From Phoronis australis (Eukaryota > Phoronida > Phoronidae): 39,918 nt of DNA. Positions 1 to 10,740 of this stretch are shown in pieces; position 1 is the first letter of the stretch, and each line of letters begins with the position of its first letter. The stretch lies in the NCBI GenBank assembly GCA_002633005.1, contig NMRA01000249.1, forward strand, positions 397,762 through 437,679. Direction: 5' to 3'. Both the position numbers and the translations under genes were made by a program. The notes under the pieces were generated by a model. It saw only the letters and a list, made by a program, of their open reading frames with translations, did not search any database and was not told where the DNA came from.

Positions 1-1022
1 GGCGATGTCCTAGCGTACATGTTGGTATTAGCATTACTGACAAACTTGATTTCTTTTGGCCTTAGGTTCACCACAAAAACTTGGCAGCAACAAGTTCCCC
101 CAAAAAATCCAACGAGCGTTTTCTGGTCAGCGCGTATACTAAGATGCTACGCATTCACAGCACTTCGTTTCATGTGTTTAAAGCTTACATGTACGCTTTA
201 AGAAATTCGAGTTAAGGGATAAAATTTCAGTTGAAGCGGAAATGAAATCGACCCTGATCCCGAAACCAATCTTATGATTTAGATTACTTGGCATTTTTCT
301 CAAATTATTCCATGGTAAAATCGGCGGTACTTTCTTCAAGGCTTCGAAACGACTGAACTGTTTGCGCTGGAGGCCAGGCATACCAATGTTTGCGATGAGC
401 ATAATCTTAAGCCTAGAAGCGGCTGTCAGATCTTTACCAGAACTGCTTGAGCTGGTTTCAATGGAAGTTATTCTCGAAGTACATTGACAGATATTTAAAA
501 CATCTTAGCAGAGAAGTGTATGCACTTGAGTATCATCCCCAGTTCACATCCCACTTTGACGTCACTGAGGTCCAAAACTGGTTCAATTACTGGGGCGGAT
601 CCAGGATTATGAGTTATTGGGGGCCAGGGTACGTGAATACCAGAATTTTTACAGATGCGCGCGCCCAGCCTAAAATGTGGGGAAGCAGAGGCTTGGAATG
701 TTTGGACTTTCGGACCTGCTGACAAAATAAAAACGGTAAACGCGGTTTGCTCAGTTTGTTAAGGGCCTATGCGTTGTTTATTCACCCCCGACGAGCCCCT
801 GCTTGAGCGCACCCGAACTCCCAAATTGTATCTGGTAGAGTTTTAGGGGGGGCCATGGCCCTCTCGGCCCCCCTAAATCCGCCACTGAAATATATTACAA
901 AAATATCAAATACAATGTTTGGGATATTTTCTTTATGCACGGAATGTTTTCCAACGTTTTCCGTCACATTTATCACTTTAAACTATTTAATGCTTTCATG
1001 TAATCATCTCTCTCTTTCTCAG
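1..1022 (+). other. Upstream SLC6 intron with repeat fragments
   Basis: No exon recognised. At about 654-690 there is a fragment starting atgcgcgcgcccagcc, like the left end of the TIR element at 15254. A G/C-rich stretch at 846-893 forms the quasi-palindrome ggggggccatggccctctcggcccccc and reads as mobile-element debris. The open frames here show no protein similarity that I can recognise. Confidence 0.5.
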
Positions 1023-1157
1023 GTTGTATACTTCACTGCCCTGTTTCCTTACGCCATGTTGATTACGCTTTTTATTAACGGAATGACACTGAGTGGTATG
1101 GGCAACGGCATCAAGTATTACGTCACGCCTGACTGGAACAGACTGCTAGATGCTAAG
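1023..1157 (+). CDS. SLC6 exon: TM5 and following extracellular loop
   Basis: 45 codons, starting [20 protein letters not shown] and ending in the conserved PDW-x-RLLDAK. Acceptor ctttctcag, donor aag|gtgtgg, phase 0 at both ends. The family's usual next residues (W-x-DA) follow exactly in the exon at 2221. Confidence 0.93.
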
Positions 1158-4100
1158 GTGTGGTTTGCTCAGTAATACATCGAGTTTGTTGTCGTGAACA
1201 AAAGATTAAAAGTCCACCCTTAGTCCCCGTGAGACACTCAAGCGACAATGTGTAATAGACTTACGAAAACAACGGATTTTAAATTGGTTTAATCATTTCC
1301 TTTTGTATAGACATTTGAATAGTTTATACGACCAACAGTATGGTAAACTTTGTGGCGAAGCGTGGTCAACATTGAAGAGAGCAACACAGAACAGCTCTGA
1401 ATTTCCCAGTAACTGTCAAGATCTTTAGGCTAAATAATACCTTTTGAAGCCCACAATGACCTTTCGAGGACAGAAACCTGAAATCAAACATTTCTGCAGT
1501 CGTGTTTTATTTGGTTGCGTGTCTAAAGTTTTGGTAATTGCTATGCGAATCTGTGTTTTACTTAAGGCTAACTACTTGTTGTTTGCTTGAATTAAGTCAA
1601 ACGTTAGGTTACCAGGGCGTAGAACGATTGAAAACTTACATGTAACTACTTTAAGGCATATGACCAGTGAGGTCTTGTGTTTCGCGATAACGTGCGTTAT
1701 ATCGCTACGGCAGCAGGGATGTATCCTTGCGGAAGGCAGGCCAATAAAAGCTACATTTCAACCGATTTTGTTGACTAAAAAGTCAAAATTGAACAAACTG
1801 TTTACCTTCATAAAAGTCAGTGCCACATACGCAATATCCCCTGCCGTTACTGGATTCTATTTCCATTTCACAAATCACAGGCAACACATGCATGCTTCAT
1901 TTTCGGGTAACTTTAGCGTTGGCAAACTCAATGAAGTCTATGTTGGTTTTGACTAGCTAAAACTTTCGGTGTTCTTGTTGTTAAAGGGAACAGAATCCTT
2001 TGGAGACCGATTTTATGACAGTGAAATGTGTAATTCAAGTTACGATTTTTATACACCAAAACAAGGCGAAATACTGCCTTAAATCCAGAGAAAACTGTAC
2101 AGGATTCACAGAGAGATAATGTACTCAACGCTTCCTGTATGCATACCAGTAATTAATCATGAATTTATTCCTCTCACATTCGTACTGGCGTAATGAAGTC
2201 AAACATGTTTTTTCTTTCAGATCTGGAATGATGCAGCAGTGCAGATCATGTTTTCACTGGGAACTTGTTTTGGCGGTTTGGTTACACTTGCAAGCTACAA
2301 CCGTTTTCACACTAATACTTTGAGGTATATGGCGCATGCGTAGACGTATATACTTGTTCCTATACATGAATGGGGTGTCTGATTTAATAGACATTTTACA
2401 TCTTATGCGCAGTTTCGAAAATAACCTGGTCCTCATTCGTGTTAGGGCGAAGGCATGGAGATTTGGCACATATGTTGCGTTTCCGTCTAACGTCATAGCT
2501 CTTCATGTCACACGATGCGTATTGAACATGGTCAGAGTGACTGTGTAAATTGTAGATAGTAGTGCCTTTAAACCATGTAAATGTGCTCAACAAAATAATG
2601 CCAGGAACTGACAGTGTCTTTTGACATTGATTATCCACAAGACCTATTATAGTGCCGACATTGACTTTTAAGCACATTTACAATACAGAAATTGGAAACT
2701 GTCATGGCATTACAAAATTCACTCGCTAAAAAGTCTTCTGTTACAGGGGTAGCTCTAAGCTGTACAGTGTATACCTTGTAATCTGTGTGGGAAATTAAAT
2801 TCGGTTTCCAATCTTTTTACTCGAAATAGAACTCGAAATTATGTTTGGCATTTTCTACTCTACTTTTGGGCGAACTCAAGATAAGTGTCTATTATTCTAT
2901 GCTCGCGTACAAAATAACTTACCTACTGCCCTTACCTCACAGTTTGTTAACCCAATAATAAAGCAATAAGTTCGAGTTTGAACTCGAAATTTCGAGTTTT
3001 TACTCGAGTTTGTAGCACGAATATAAGGGTCTTCAAGGGCAAACTTTGAACTAGAAACTCCTATGCATAAACTAATAATGTATTCGAACACAGTCTGATA
3101 ACCATTTATCTTAAGTTCGCAAAAAAGGAGCTGAGAAATTGCCAAAAATAGTTTCGAGTTCGTTTCGAGTACAAAAATTAGAGATCGAGCCCTGGCCCTG
3201 CCAGTTGCCGCCGATTATAAGCATCATGATCGTGTTGCATTTTAGGCAGTATAAGTCAGCAGAACAGTTATAATAAAGTCGCTGCATTTTCGTGAAAACA
3301 TGCACAGTACTTCTTTAACACTAACGTTACATCCATATTAGTATGCGTGTAGTATTTTAAAAGTCGAGTAATGTTAGCACTATTTGATAAGATAACGCGG
3401 GTTGCTGTGTAGCTATCTACGCTATAATTATAAATGACAGTCCATAGACATCTAATGTACAGTGCTCAAGTTCAAAAGATTTGAAAACATTAAATAACAG
3501 GCACTAACTAATCATATATCAATTAAGTCTTGGAAACAAAATGATAGAATAGGTCCTCGTCAGTCCTCAAATGGATGAGTTGTATTACAAAAATTCTCAT
3601 AGTCTCCTAAATTGGCAAGGGTTACTAACGGTTTGATATAGGTTTGTATAGCACTAGGGAACGACAGCTTACCATATGCATGACACAAAATGACGGTGAT
3701 CATATTTTCATTCAATAACGCCTTATTTCTCTGAGGAGGCAGTGGTCGTTTGTTACAAAACGAGTCCTGACAGTACAGCTTGCATGGAACGAAACAATCA
3801 ACACATTATTGAATATTTTTTAAACCAAACGCTCGACATACATTTTCATTGTAGTGTAGTCCCCGTTGCACTTCTATGAATCAGGCGCCCGTTCCAACAA
3901 AACTGACTTAGCTAAGACAATTATTAAATTTTAGTGAATTTTGAAATAAAAGTTGAATTTTTCTAAAAACCCTTTCAAAATAGAGTTCCTGGGTTTGACT
4001 TAAGTGTTTGACATAAGTTTTGTATTAATTTTGACTAACTTACCGAATGTGGAAGTTTCAAAGTTTGGAAGTTAAGACAAATCTTAAACTTAAGTCAAAA

Positions 4101-7100
4101 ATGAAGTTAAGTCAGTTTCTTGGAACAGGCCCCAGATCACAATCTGTGTCACTTTTTTATTCAGGGATTCTTTTATTGTCGCCTTTGGCAACTGTTGCAC
4201 GAGTATTTTCGCGGGCTTCGTCATATTTGCATATCTTGGACACATGGCTGAGCAACTCGGGACTTCAGTGAGCAAAGTGGTGGACGGAGGTAATGAACTG
4301 TCACACATTGCATTGGTTTTGATACATCTGTCTCAATCGTGCATTGAATCTAATGATAGATACCGTATCGTAATCGTCATATTGTTGGCATTCGTTATCG
4401 CTGTAGGAAGGGCGTAAGCAAAATATACGTGCATGCAGACGACCTAACTGTGGGATTCATTTATTGGTTTTGTACATAGAATCTCAAGTATGTGTCAAAG
4501 TATAAAAAATCATAAACTGCCACGGCCATCTGAACCATAGCAATATCACAATAAACCCTTAAATGTGAAATAAGTATGCTGTTGTCTTCGTAGATAACGC
4601 ACCCAGCTGCAACGCTGAGGTTCAATTACATGTACGCTCTCTCTTATTATACATTACAGGTGTGGGACTTGCTTTTGTCGTTTATCCCCAATCGGTCTTG
4701 ACTCTGCCATTCCCTCCAATATGGTCCATCTTATTCTTCATAATGTTGCTGACTTTAGGGATGGGAAGTCAGGTAATTAGTGAAGCTATACCCTGTGACA
4801 GATTCCCAGGGATCGGTTTGCTTGCGGGCAACTTCGATAAATATTCTTTTTTCATCAAGGTAAACCCAATATGAGACAATTTTCCTACATATAGAGATCC
4901 AAAGGAACTGAAAATGTATGCATGTTCGTATGCATATGTTGCTCACAAGATCTTTAAAATAATCTATAGCCTATGTTTGGCCTATTGGATGATCTTTAAT
5001 TAGATTGAGATCAATTGTCGCTCGAAAATTAAAGACATGCTGTTCCTTACTCAAATCGGAGGCTATGGCTTTCTTGGGAGGAACTGACAGTTCGCTATTG
5101 CTTAACCTAGAAAAGGTTTGGTGTTACGTAAAATGAATTAGCGTGCTCCCCATGTCCAGAACAACGTGGTTGAGCTCCGCCGGTCGCGTTCAAAAGCTGG
5201 AGGGGGTAATACGTTCGAATCACTGCGACTTTATTGTAGGGTATTTAGACTGTCAATTGTTTATGATGTAGGCTTAAACGTAGATAAAATCTCTGAATAA
5301 AATCCTCGTAATCAAAAACTATATTGAAAATTAACGTAGTGTTTAGATGCCGTCCGACTAGCGGGGAGATTCGCCATCTAAAGTTCACGTCTCATCGGGC
5401 TCCTTTTCTTATAACCAAAAATGTGACAACTTCTCTGCTTTTTTAGTTAAAACATCAATTCCAACAACCTGATCTGTGATTCTAGCGACGACGAGTGTTA
5501 GCAATATTGCAGTTGTATCGTGTAAAGGTGGAACAAACTGTTAAAACTTCTCGCTATTTTTTGTCGATACAGTTACAGTATGCTAAAAGGTGCTTGCAGG
5601 TTGCTCATTTTACTCAGGCAGCAAACAATTATGTATGTATGCTCACATTGCATGCGCGCATCCAGCCTTCAATATGGGGGGCTCGAATTCCTGACGTTGT
5701 AGTCCTTTTGCTAACAATAGAGTGGGCGGGCAAAAAACGGTGGAGCACCACAGTGAAATGTGCGATTGCGATTATTTCAGTATTCCCATTTTCTTGGACT
5801 TTTTGTCTCTCTGGGGCGGACCTTCTTGCCCACTTCGTCAAATGGTGGGCTCGTTTGATGACCAGTACACGTAGTTTTCGCGTCGTTCACTTTCTAAAGT
5901 TTTTCCACGAGTGCGTGTTAAACCACTCTCTAATTGAGGGTTTTTTATTGTTCCAGTTTGCACAAGTGGAGACAGTCACTACATCAATCACAGATCGATT
6001 TCCACAACTAAGAACGAAGAAGCCCTTGGTCATCATTACTGTTAGCATATTGTTCTTTTTCATCGGATTATCCATGTGCACGGATGTAAGTACACGACAT
6101 ACATGTATGTGCAAGCCTCATTGTAAAACTCCCAAATCTTGGTACCTATCAGTCACGCGCTAGCCTATTAAACAGCTCTGAGTTGGTCACAGGTTTTTAA
6201 ATACAGCCGGACATAAGTCGTCTATGATGAACAAGGGTGATTTAAGAAGTCTTTTCGAATAATGGTTAAGAAAAACCTCGGCGGTGGGCACGATGATCAT
6301 GAAAGTAATTATGCTCTTTGGCAGTTAAAAATTCAAAATTAAACGAGGCGTAATAGACTGATTTGTTGCGTGTCAACAATCATTTTCACGGACAAAAAAT
6401 ATAATATTCTCCATGACAGACCACCCAGGTACGGTCTCCGGAATGTGCACATACATGTAGGTCCTCCACGCAATTCCGGAAAAGTTGGAATGCCTTGGTC
6501 TCATCTCTTTCTCAAGTTTATGGCGGTGAGAGCTCTTGACGTTTAGAGGCTGAAGATTTAAAATTTTAGTATGTATTATCATACAATAATTTGAGGAAAC
6601 AGGCTTCATATGACTAGCAACACGTTAAGTAAGATTTAATGTACACTGTCCAATACAAAGTGACAATAAGCATATAGCTTGGATTAATGTTAGACATGTA
6701 CTTCAGTTGGTCCATGAAGGTCTGTAACTTCAGATCATTTCGTACATGAGCGAACATGATGTAATACTGTTATAGCTTTTGTTGGCAGAGCTAGGATACA
6801 AGAGCGAAATAAAACAAGCAATTCTATTGGTGAATAAACCAAACAATCTGTCTGCACAAATACATGTATGACTTTGCAAATAAAGCAAGTGAGGCTGTAA
6901 ATGTGAGTCGAGACAACCCTTGCCTTCTTAAAAAAGACCCGTAGTGCATTGTTGAATTTATCGGGTGGCGATCAGTCAGACCCACTACCGGATATGAGTG
7001 TGTACTTTGTCTCTTTTCATTGGTGGAACAATTTCTGCTTTGACTGGACGACTCCAGATTGGGCAAATTCGAAACATCGTGATCTCTGCCTAACAAACAT

Positions 7101-10100
7101 CAAAGCTGCTTCAACACGGCTTAACGTACAGTAATTATTCTTGATTTAATTGATGCCGTCAGACGCAAATATTATTCTTTTTCAAGATCAAATGCTCGTG
7201 AACTTCTTTGTACGCCAGACTTTCCTTTTCTCATATGCTCAGTTAAGATATTCCATTATCACTACGTACTGATTTGCAGGGAGGTGTTTATGTTCTGACG
7301 CTGTTCAACGACTATTCTGGCAGCTGGGGTGTTCTCTTCATCGGAATTTTGGAAAACATATCAATTGCCTGGATATATGGTTTGTACATTACATTTATCT
7401 GCTATTTATGGTACAAATCACTAGAGTTGCGCGAGGTAGTATTTTCTGGATTAGGCAACTCGAGAGGTCGTGCTTCAATAATCCCGAATGCTTCATGCAT
7501 GAGATGAAAGGCAAGACAATTTTACCCAAGAAAAGAACGGGTATCGTATCCTCACGTATGGAGTGAGTATATAATGCCTGTGCCCCTTCTCACTTGTTTA
7601 GTGGCCAATACATGAAACATTAAGTAAATAGTTGTGATATTATTATTTTTTATTATTTTCCTCACAGTAGTGGTTAGAACATTAGTAGTAGTAGCGATGG
7701 TAGGCGTATTGATACCAAGAGAAGTTCTAATGACAGTAAAAGTAATTGCATGAGGAAAAGCAATGATTTTATTGCCGCCATATAAAGTAGTTACACTACT
7801 TTGTACAGTAGAAATCATGATATAGTGTAGTGATAATACTAAAACAATCGGGTAGTCGAGAATTAGTAGTATTCTTGGTTATGGTGGTGGAAGTGGTGGT
7901 GGTGGTTGTAGTGGTGCTGGTAGCGGTATTGATATTAGGAAGGCTTATATTTAGGCCACTGTACTAAACATGTGCCCTTACCAACACCCGACAACGTTTT
8001 GTTTACGATTGACCTATGAAACTGTTTTTCAGGCTACAAGCGTTTCTTTTCCGACATCGAAGTCATGACCGGGAAGCGACCATGGATTTGGTGGTTCGTC
8101 TGTTGGGGTTTCATCACCCCCGCCATATTAACGGTAACGAATACTATTTTTTCAAGCATCTTACCATAACAAATAACGTGAAGGTCATTTTTGACATTTG
8201 TGAACAAATATGAATACTCACATTTATATTCGGCGACTGTGAGAAAACGCCAAGTTCGGCTGTGCACAAGAGAATATGTCTTGACTGACTTGCAATGCCT
8301 GCTTTCTGTCACAAGCAAAGATTTTATAGTTGTAGTTGACTAAACAGGTTTATGATTTAGCACCAAAGGGACTTTTTTTCTAAATAACAGCTTGCCAAAT
8401 TATGTTATAGATTTGTGTGCACTTTAATGAAATTGGTATTTCACCTGTTGCTCATAACCTTTTGTCAATGACCCAACTAGAATATTGAGCAACTACTCGC
8501 TCTGTTCAGCTGGTATAAATTCGAAAATCAAATTAGAAGGTTAACTCTCGTGAAATCGGTACTGTAAAAATCCCTACCGTCACAGAATTCCGTTTCCATT
8601 ACTAACAAGAACGAAAACATGTACATGAGCTTTTTCCCATTTCTCAGATGTAGGGTCGGTGAACCCAGTAAGCTCGCTTTATGAGGTGCTGATGATTTCA
8701 GCTTTCGTGTTTGAAACAAATGTGAAATGTTATCTTAGTAAGGAACAATATAAGGTCTATTTTATGAGATTACAAGCCATAATTCAAATCCGTTTTAGCC
8801 ACTTAACAAGGCGAAATGTAGTTTATTAATTCCTCCTATGTACATGTGCAGTTTGCCTACTTTTCCCATCCTTTTCAATCCGTGCTGAGTTAAAGTTCAC
8901 CTTGAATCAGATACTCATTCATATTTGAGCGTAACCACATTTGGGACCCAATTCATTCTCCATTCAGTTCTCGGAAATATGTGGCACATTTTCTGACAAA
9001 AATTCCACCCAACGAATATTGATCATCACAATACCTTTCAATCACATGATCACTATACCTTTGAAGCTTCAGTCAACTGTGAAAGTTAATTTTATCTCTT
9101 CCTATCGTTTTTTCGAAATGAAATAATATGCAGTGAAACGCCTAGAGTTCTCAATCTCGGCTGAAATAGTCTCCCCCGTCGTAAGCAAACCTGAGGAGAC
9201 TCCTTGAAATCAGAGGTACTCTTGTTTCATCATATATTTAAAGAGATGCAGGAACCCATAGAAATACATGTACGTTCAAATTAGGCAACCCCGGATCAAC
9301 ATGTCTTAAAATGAGAGGTAGAATTCAAATTAATGTTTCAGATACTATGCGTTATGAATTTTCCATTAAAATGCCGGTAGGGGTTGTTTATAAAATTTTC
9401 ATTTTTCACGAGGCTGACACTTTGGGCATTTAACAAATAATCAAAGGTTGTACATGTATGAAGAAGTGCATGTTGAATAGTGTGTTTATATATCATCTTC
9501 TACAATTTCATCAAACGAAACTTTCACTTGCTATTGATGTCTTAGTTTTGTTACCAATGCATCCTTATTTTTGTTCAATTTTTCTAAAAACCATGGTTAA
9601 ATCACCCAATTACTTGAAGACAGGACAACATCAAATTCTACTTTCAGAAAATGTACTTTTACTGAGTTAGAATATATGGATTTTCAGATAGTCTTCAAAA
9701 AGAAGACTTTCCGATTAGGTCTTACATAACCACTCTATATAAAGGAAAGTCGCTTAGAACAAAAGTTATCTTTATATCAATGTGCGATTAATTGCACCGT
9801 CATTTTCCTGCAAGTGACGAACGCTACTTGTTCTTCGACAATCCATCTTTGGCAAGCTATGAGTTTTGAAATTAAATTCCACTACCTTAATCCACGGCTA
9901 CTCCTCTCCTACCACCCACCCATCTCTCACCAACTCCATTCCTCCCTGCCACCCTCTCATCCNTAAATTTAGAAATTATGCTTCCGCGATATCACTTAAC
10001 GTTTGATTTTACCACGCCGTCATTAATTCAACATAAAGTTTTAGGCTGGTGTAATGTCACGCACTTCGTATTTGTAGGTTGATTCGATTTTATTTCCTTT

Positions 10101-10740
10101 CAATAGTTGAACAAAACTTTATAAACCGATGTCAAGACCTGAGTTGCCAGTGGTGAACTAACAGCGAACAGTAAAATGTTTGTTTGGCCAAAGTTCACCC
10201 GTTAAGTCATAAAATGGTAATTGCCGACCAAGGACACGCTTAATCCGAATTGGTCGTCTACGCTAGGCGACCACTTAGCCGACCCAAGTGCCGACCACAG
10301 AGGCGACTCAGTAGACGGCTCCTAGCCGACCGTTGTTGGTCGGCTGCTGGTCGGCTAGACGACCGGTCGACGGCCGGTCGTCGACCAATTTCCGACCGGT
10401 CGGCCAAAAATTCGTGATGTGTGCTGTACCTCCAGGGTTAGAGGGAAACGATTTTGGCAAGTTTAAGTATTCTGAATATCGTGCACGTGAAACAATTTTA
10501 CCCATTATATTAATTATTTTTTTTCAGAAATTCCGTCACATGCTTAAACCGAAGTGGAATTGGGGTCCAGCACTTGCGAAGCACCGTGCGCTGATTACTT
10601 ACGTTCCCGGCTTTCTTCCCGACATAAGTGATCCGGCTATTAGAAAGATGCACACTGACGAATCATGTTATGACCTTGAATCATTTCACACTAAGGACAA
10701 CAAGGTAATTATCAAAAAGCATTCAGGATTTCTGTGTTAA
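1023..10740 (+). CDS. SLC6 Na+/Cl- coupled transporter, partial gene (TM5 to C-terminus)
   Basis: Seen: seven exons (1023-1157, 2221-2324, 4165-4289, 4660-4772, 5957-6085, 7280-7379, 8033-8133), all AG/GT bounded with matching phases, give 269 continuous residues. A tail exon lies at 10528-10740. Family knowledge: SLC6 symporters move amino acids or neurotransmitters across the plasma membrane with Na+ and Cl-. Diagnostic blocks are TM6 [25 protein letters not shown] before TM8, [11 protein letters not shown] in TM9 and the tail motif WGPA-x3-HR. The GLAFVVYPQ and TDGG-Y wording suggests the glycine/proline transporter side, but the subfamily is not resolved and no substrate is claimed. TM1-TM4 exons lie left of the window. 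TM11-TM12 (about 80 residues) is absent from 8134-10527, where an assembly N occurs. Introns contain several mobile elements. Confidence 0.93.
2221..2324 (+). CDS. SLC6 exon: TM6 (substrate/Na+/Cl- site)
   Basis: Starts [14 protein letters not shown] and holds [12 protein letters not shown], the unwound TM6 core. In this family the Ser of FSLG and the Ser and Asn of SYN contribute to Na1 and chloride binding. Acceptor tttctttcag, donor ag|gtatat. It ends with two bases of an Arg codon that the next exon completes. Confidence 0.94.
2809..3186. repeat. Foldback/MITE-like inverted repeat (TTCGAGTT-rich)
   Basis: Arms of about 85 bases at 2809-2896 and 3102-3186 are imperfect reverse complements: tactcgaaatagaactcg pairs with cgagttcgtttcgagta, and gcgaactcaagataa with ttatcttaagttcgc. 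The centre holds further TTCGAGTT/AACTCGAA copies. It lies in an SLC6 intron and has no ORF. Confidence 0.65.
3884..4133. repeat. MITE-like element with TIR GGCGCCCGTTCCAA / TTGGAACAGGCCCC
   Basis: The left end (GTTCCAACAAAACTGACTTA) and right end (TAAGTCAGTTTCTTGGAAC) are inverted copies. The internal sequence repeats TTAAGTC/GACTTAA words. It ends about 30 bases before an SLC6 splice acceptor. A related end lies at 37147-37174, beside the Kolobok element. Confidence 0.6.
4165..4289 (+). CDS. SLC6 exon: TM7 and loop EL4a
   Basis: Completes Arg, then reads [19 protein letters not shown] and a helix ending GHMAEQLG. Acceptor tttttattcag, donor gag|gtaatg; starts mid-codon and ends one base into a Gly codon. 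The open reading frame that continues in another frame is a shadow. A foldback element ends only about 30 bases upstream of the acceptor. Confidence 0.92.
4660..4772 (+). CDS. SLC6 exon: EL4b and TM8 (Na2 site)
   Basis: Reads [20 protein letters not shown], then a hydrophobic helix ending TLGMGSQ. In many SLC6 proteins the end of TM8 is GLDSQ, where Asp and Ser line the Na2 site; here the Asp position is Gly. Some glycine transporters have Gly there as well, so this may be subfamily character. Acceptor cattacag, donor cag|gtaatt, end phase 0. Confidence 0.94.
5160..5235 (+). repeat. Possible decayed tRNA-derived SINE head
   Basis: A box A-like GTGGTTGAGCTCC is followed about 45 bases later by a box B-like CGTTCGAATCACTG, the spacing of a pol III tRNA-type promoter. 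No cloverleaf can be drawn with confidence. Confidence 0.3.
5651..5860 (+). repeat. Dispersed TIR element, 3'-truncated copy
   Basis: Starts CATGCGCGCATCCAGCC and parallels 15254-15480 along its length, sharing blocks such as ccttttgctaaca, cttgcccacttcg and gggctcgtt. The inverted right end seen in the other copy is missing here. It ends about 95 bases before the SLC6 exon at 5957. Confidence 0.65.
5957..6085 (+). CDS. SLC6 exon: IL4 and TM8/TM9
   Basis: 43 codons, phase 0 at both ends: [19 protein letters not shown], then a charged KKPL turn and a helix ending GLSMCTD. Acceptor ttgttccag, donor gat|gtaagt. The long open frame extending upstream to 5495 is intron plus a dispersed repeat, not coding. 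Confidence 0.94.
7280..7379 (+). CDS. SLC6 exon: TM9-TM10 region
   Basis: Reads [17 protein letters not shown], then a helix ending ISIAWIYG, a typical SLC6 block. Acceptor tgatttgcag, donor atg|gtttgt, ending one base into Gly. The extra residues downstream in the same open frame are intron. Confidence 0.94.
7863..7935 (+). repeat. Degenerate GGT/GTA microsatellite
   Basis: Run of ggtggtggaagtggtggtgg and related triplets in an SLC6 intron, preceded at 7640-7700 by TTA/GTA-rich sequence. Simple repeat. Confidence 0.75.
8033..8133 (+). CDS. SLC6 exon: intracellular helix and start of TM10/11
   Basis: Completes Gly, then [16 protein letters not shown] and [15 protein letters not shown]. This matches the family pattern of an aromatic-rich turn followed by a helix containing P-A near its start. 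Acceptor tgtttttcag, donor acg|gtaacg, end phase 0. The next helices should follow directly but no such exon is present before 10528. Confidence 0.93.
9963..9963. other. Assembly gap marker (N)
   Basis: A single N follows a C/T-rich tract. No duplicated flank is visible here, unlike the other two N positions. True gap length is unknown. Confidence 0.85.
10220..10412. repeat. GC-rich GCCGACC/GGTCGGC hairpin array
   Basis: About fifteen copies of GCCGACC, CGACC, GGTCGGC or GGTCG lie in an AT-rich intron. Perfect hairpins include CTAGCCGACC with GGTCGGCTAG (10322-10358) and GACGACCGG with CCGGTCGTC (10358-10382). The left half is mainly CGACC and the right half mainly GGTCG, so the block can fold on itself. 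No coding sense seen. Confidence 0.65.
10528..10740 (+). CDS. SLC6 C-terminal cytoplasmic tail exon
   Basis: Acceptor tttttttcag, then [20 protein letters not shown] in phase 0; WGPA-x3-HR after the last helix is a hallmark of SLC6 tails. The frame runs to a TAA at 10738-10740. A good donor (aag|gtaatt) at 10704/10705 means the last 11 codons may be intron and a further tail exon may exist. It belongs to the same gene by order, frame and motif; the linking TM11-12 exon is missing. Confidence 0.8.
   Translation, partial: KFRHMLKPKWNWGPALAKHRALITYVPGFLPDISDPAIRKMHTDESCYDLESFHTKDNKVIIKKHSGFLC

Larger units (their letters stand above)
8134..10527 (+). other. Intron interval expected to hold the missing TM11-TM12 exon
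   Basis: Read on the plus strand in all three frames, with no block resembling SLC6 TM11-TM12 between a usable acceptor and donor. A pyrimidine-rich tract (9900-9962) runs into the single N at 9963. The simplest reading is that the exon was lost in the contig join. Confidence 0.6.

Noticed and set aside
447-722. 91-codon frame upstream of the first visible SLC6 exon
   Set aside because: Does not match SLC6 TM3-TM4 and its end is repeat debris.
5495-6163. 222-codon plus-strand open frame, the second longest in the window
   Set aside because: Only 5957-6085 is coding (SLC6 exon in this frame); the rest is intron and the dispersed TIR element at 5651-5860.
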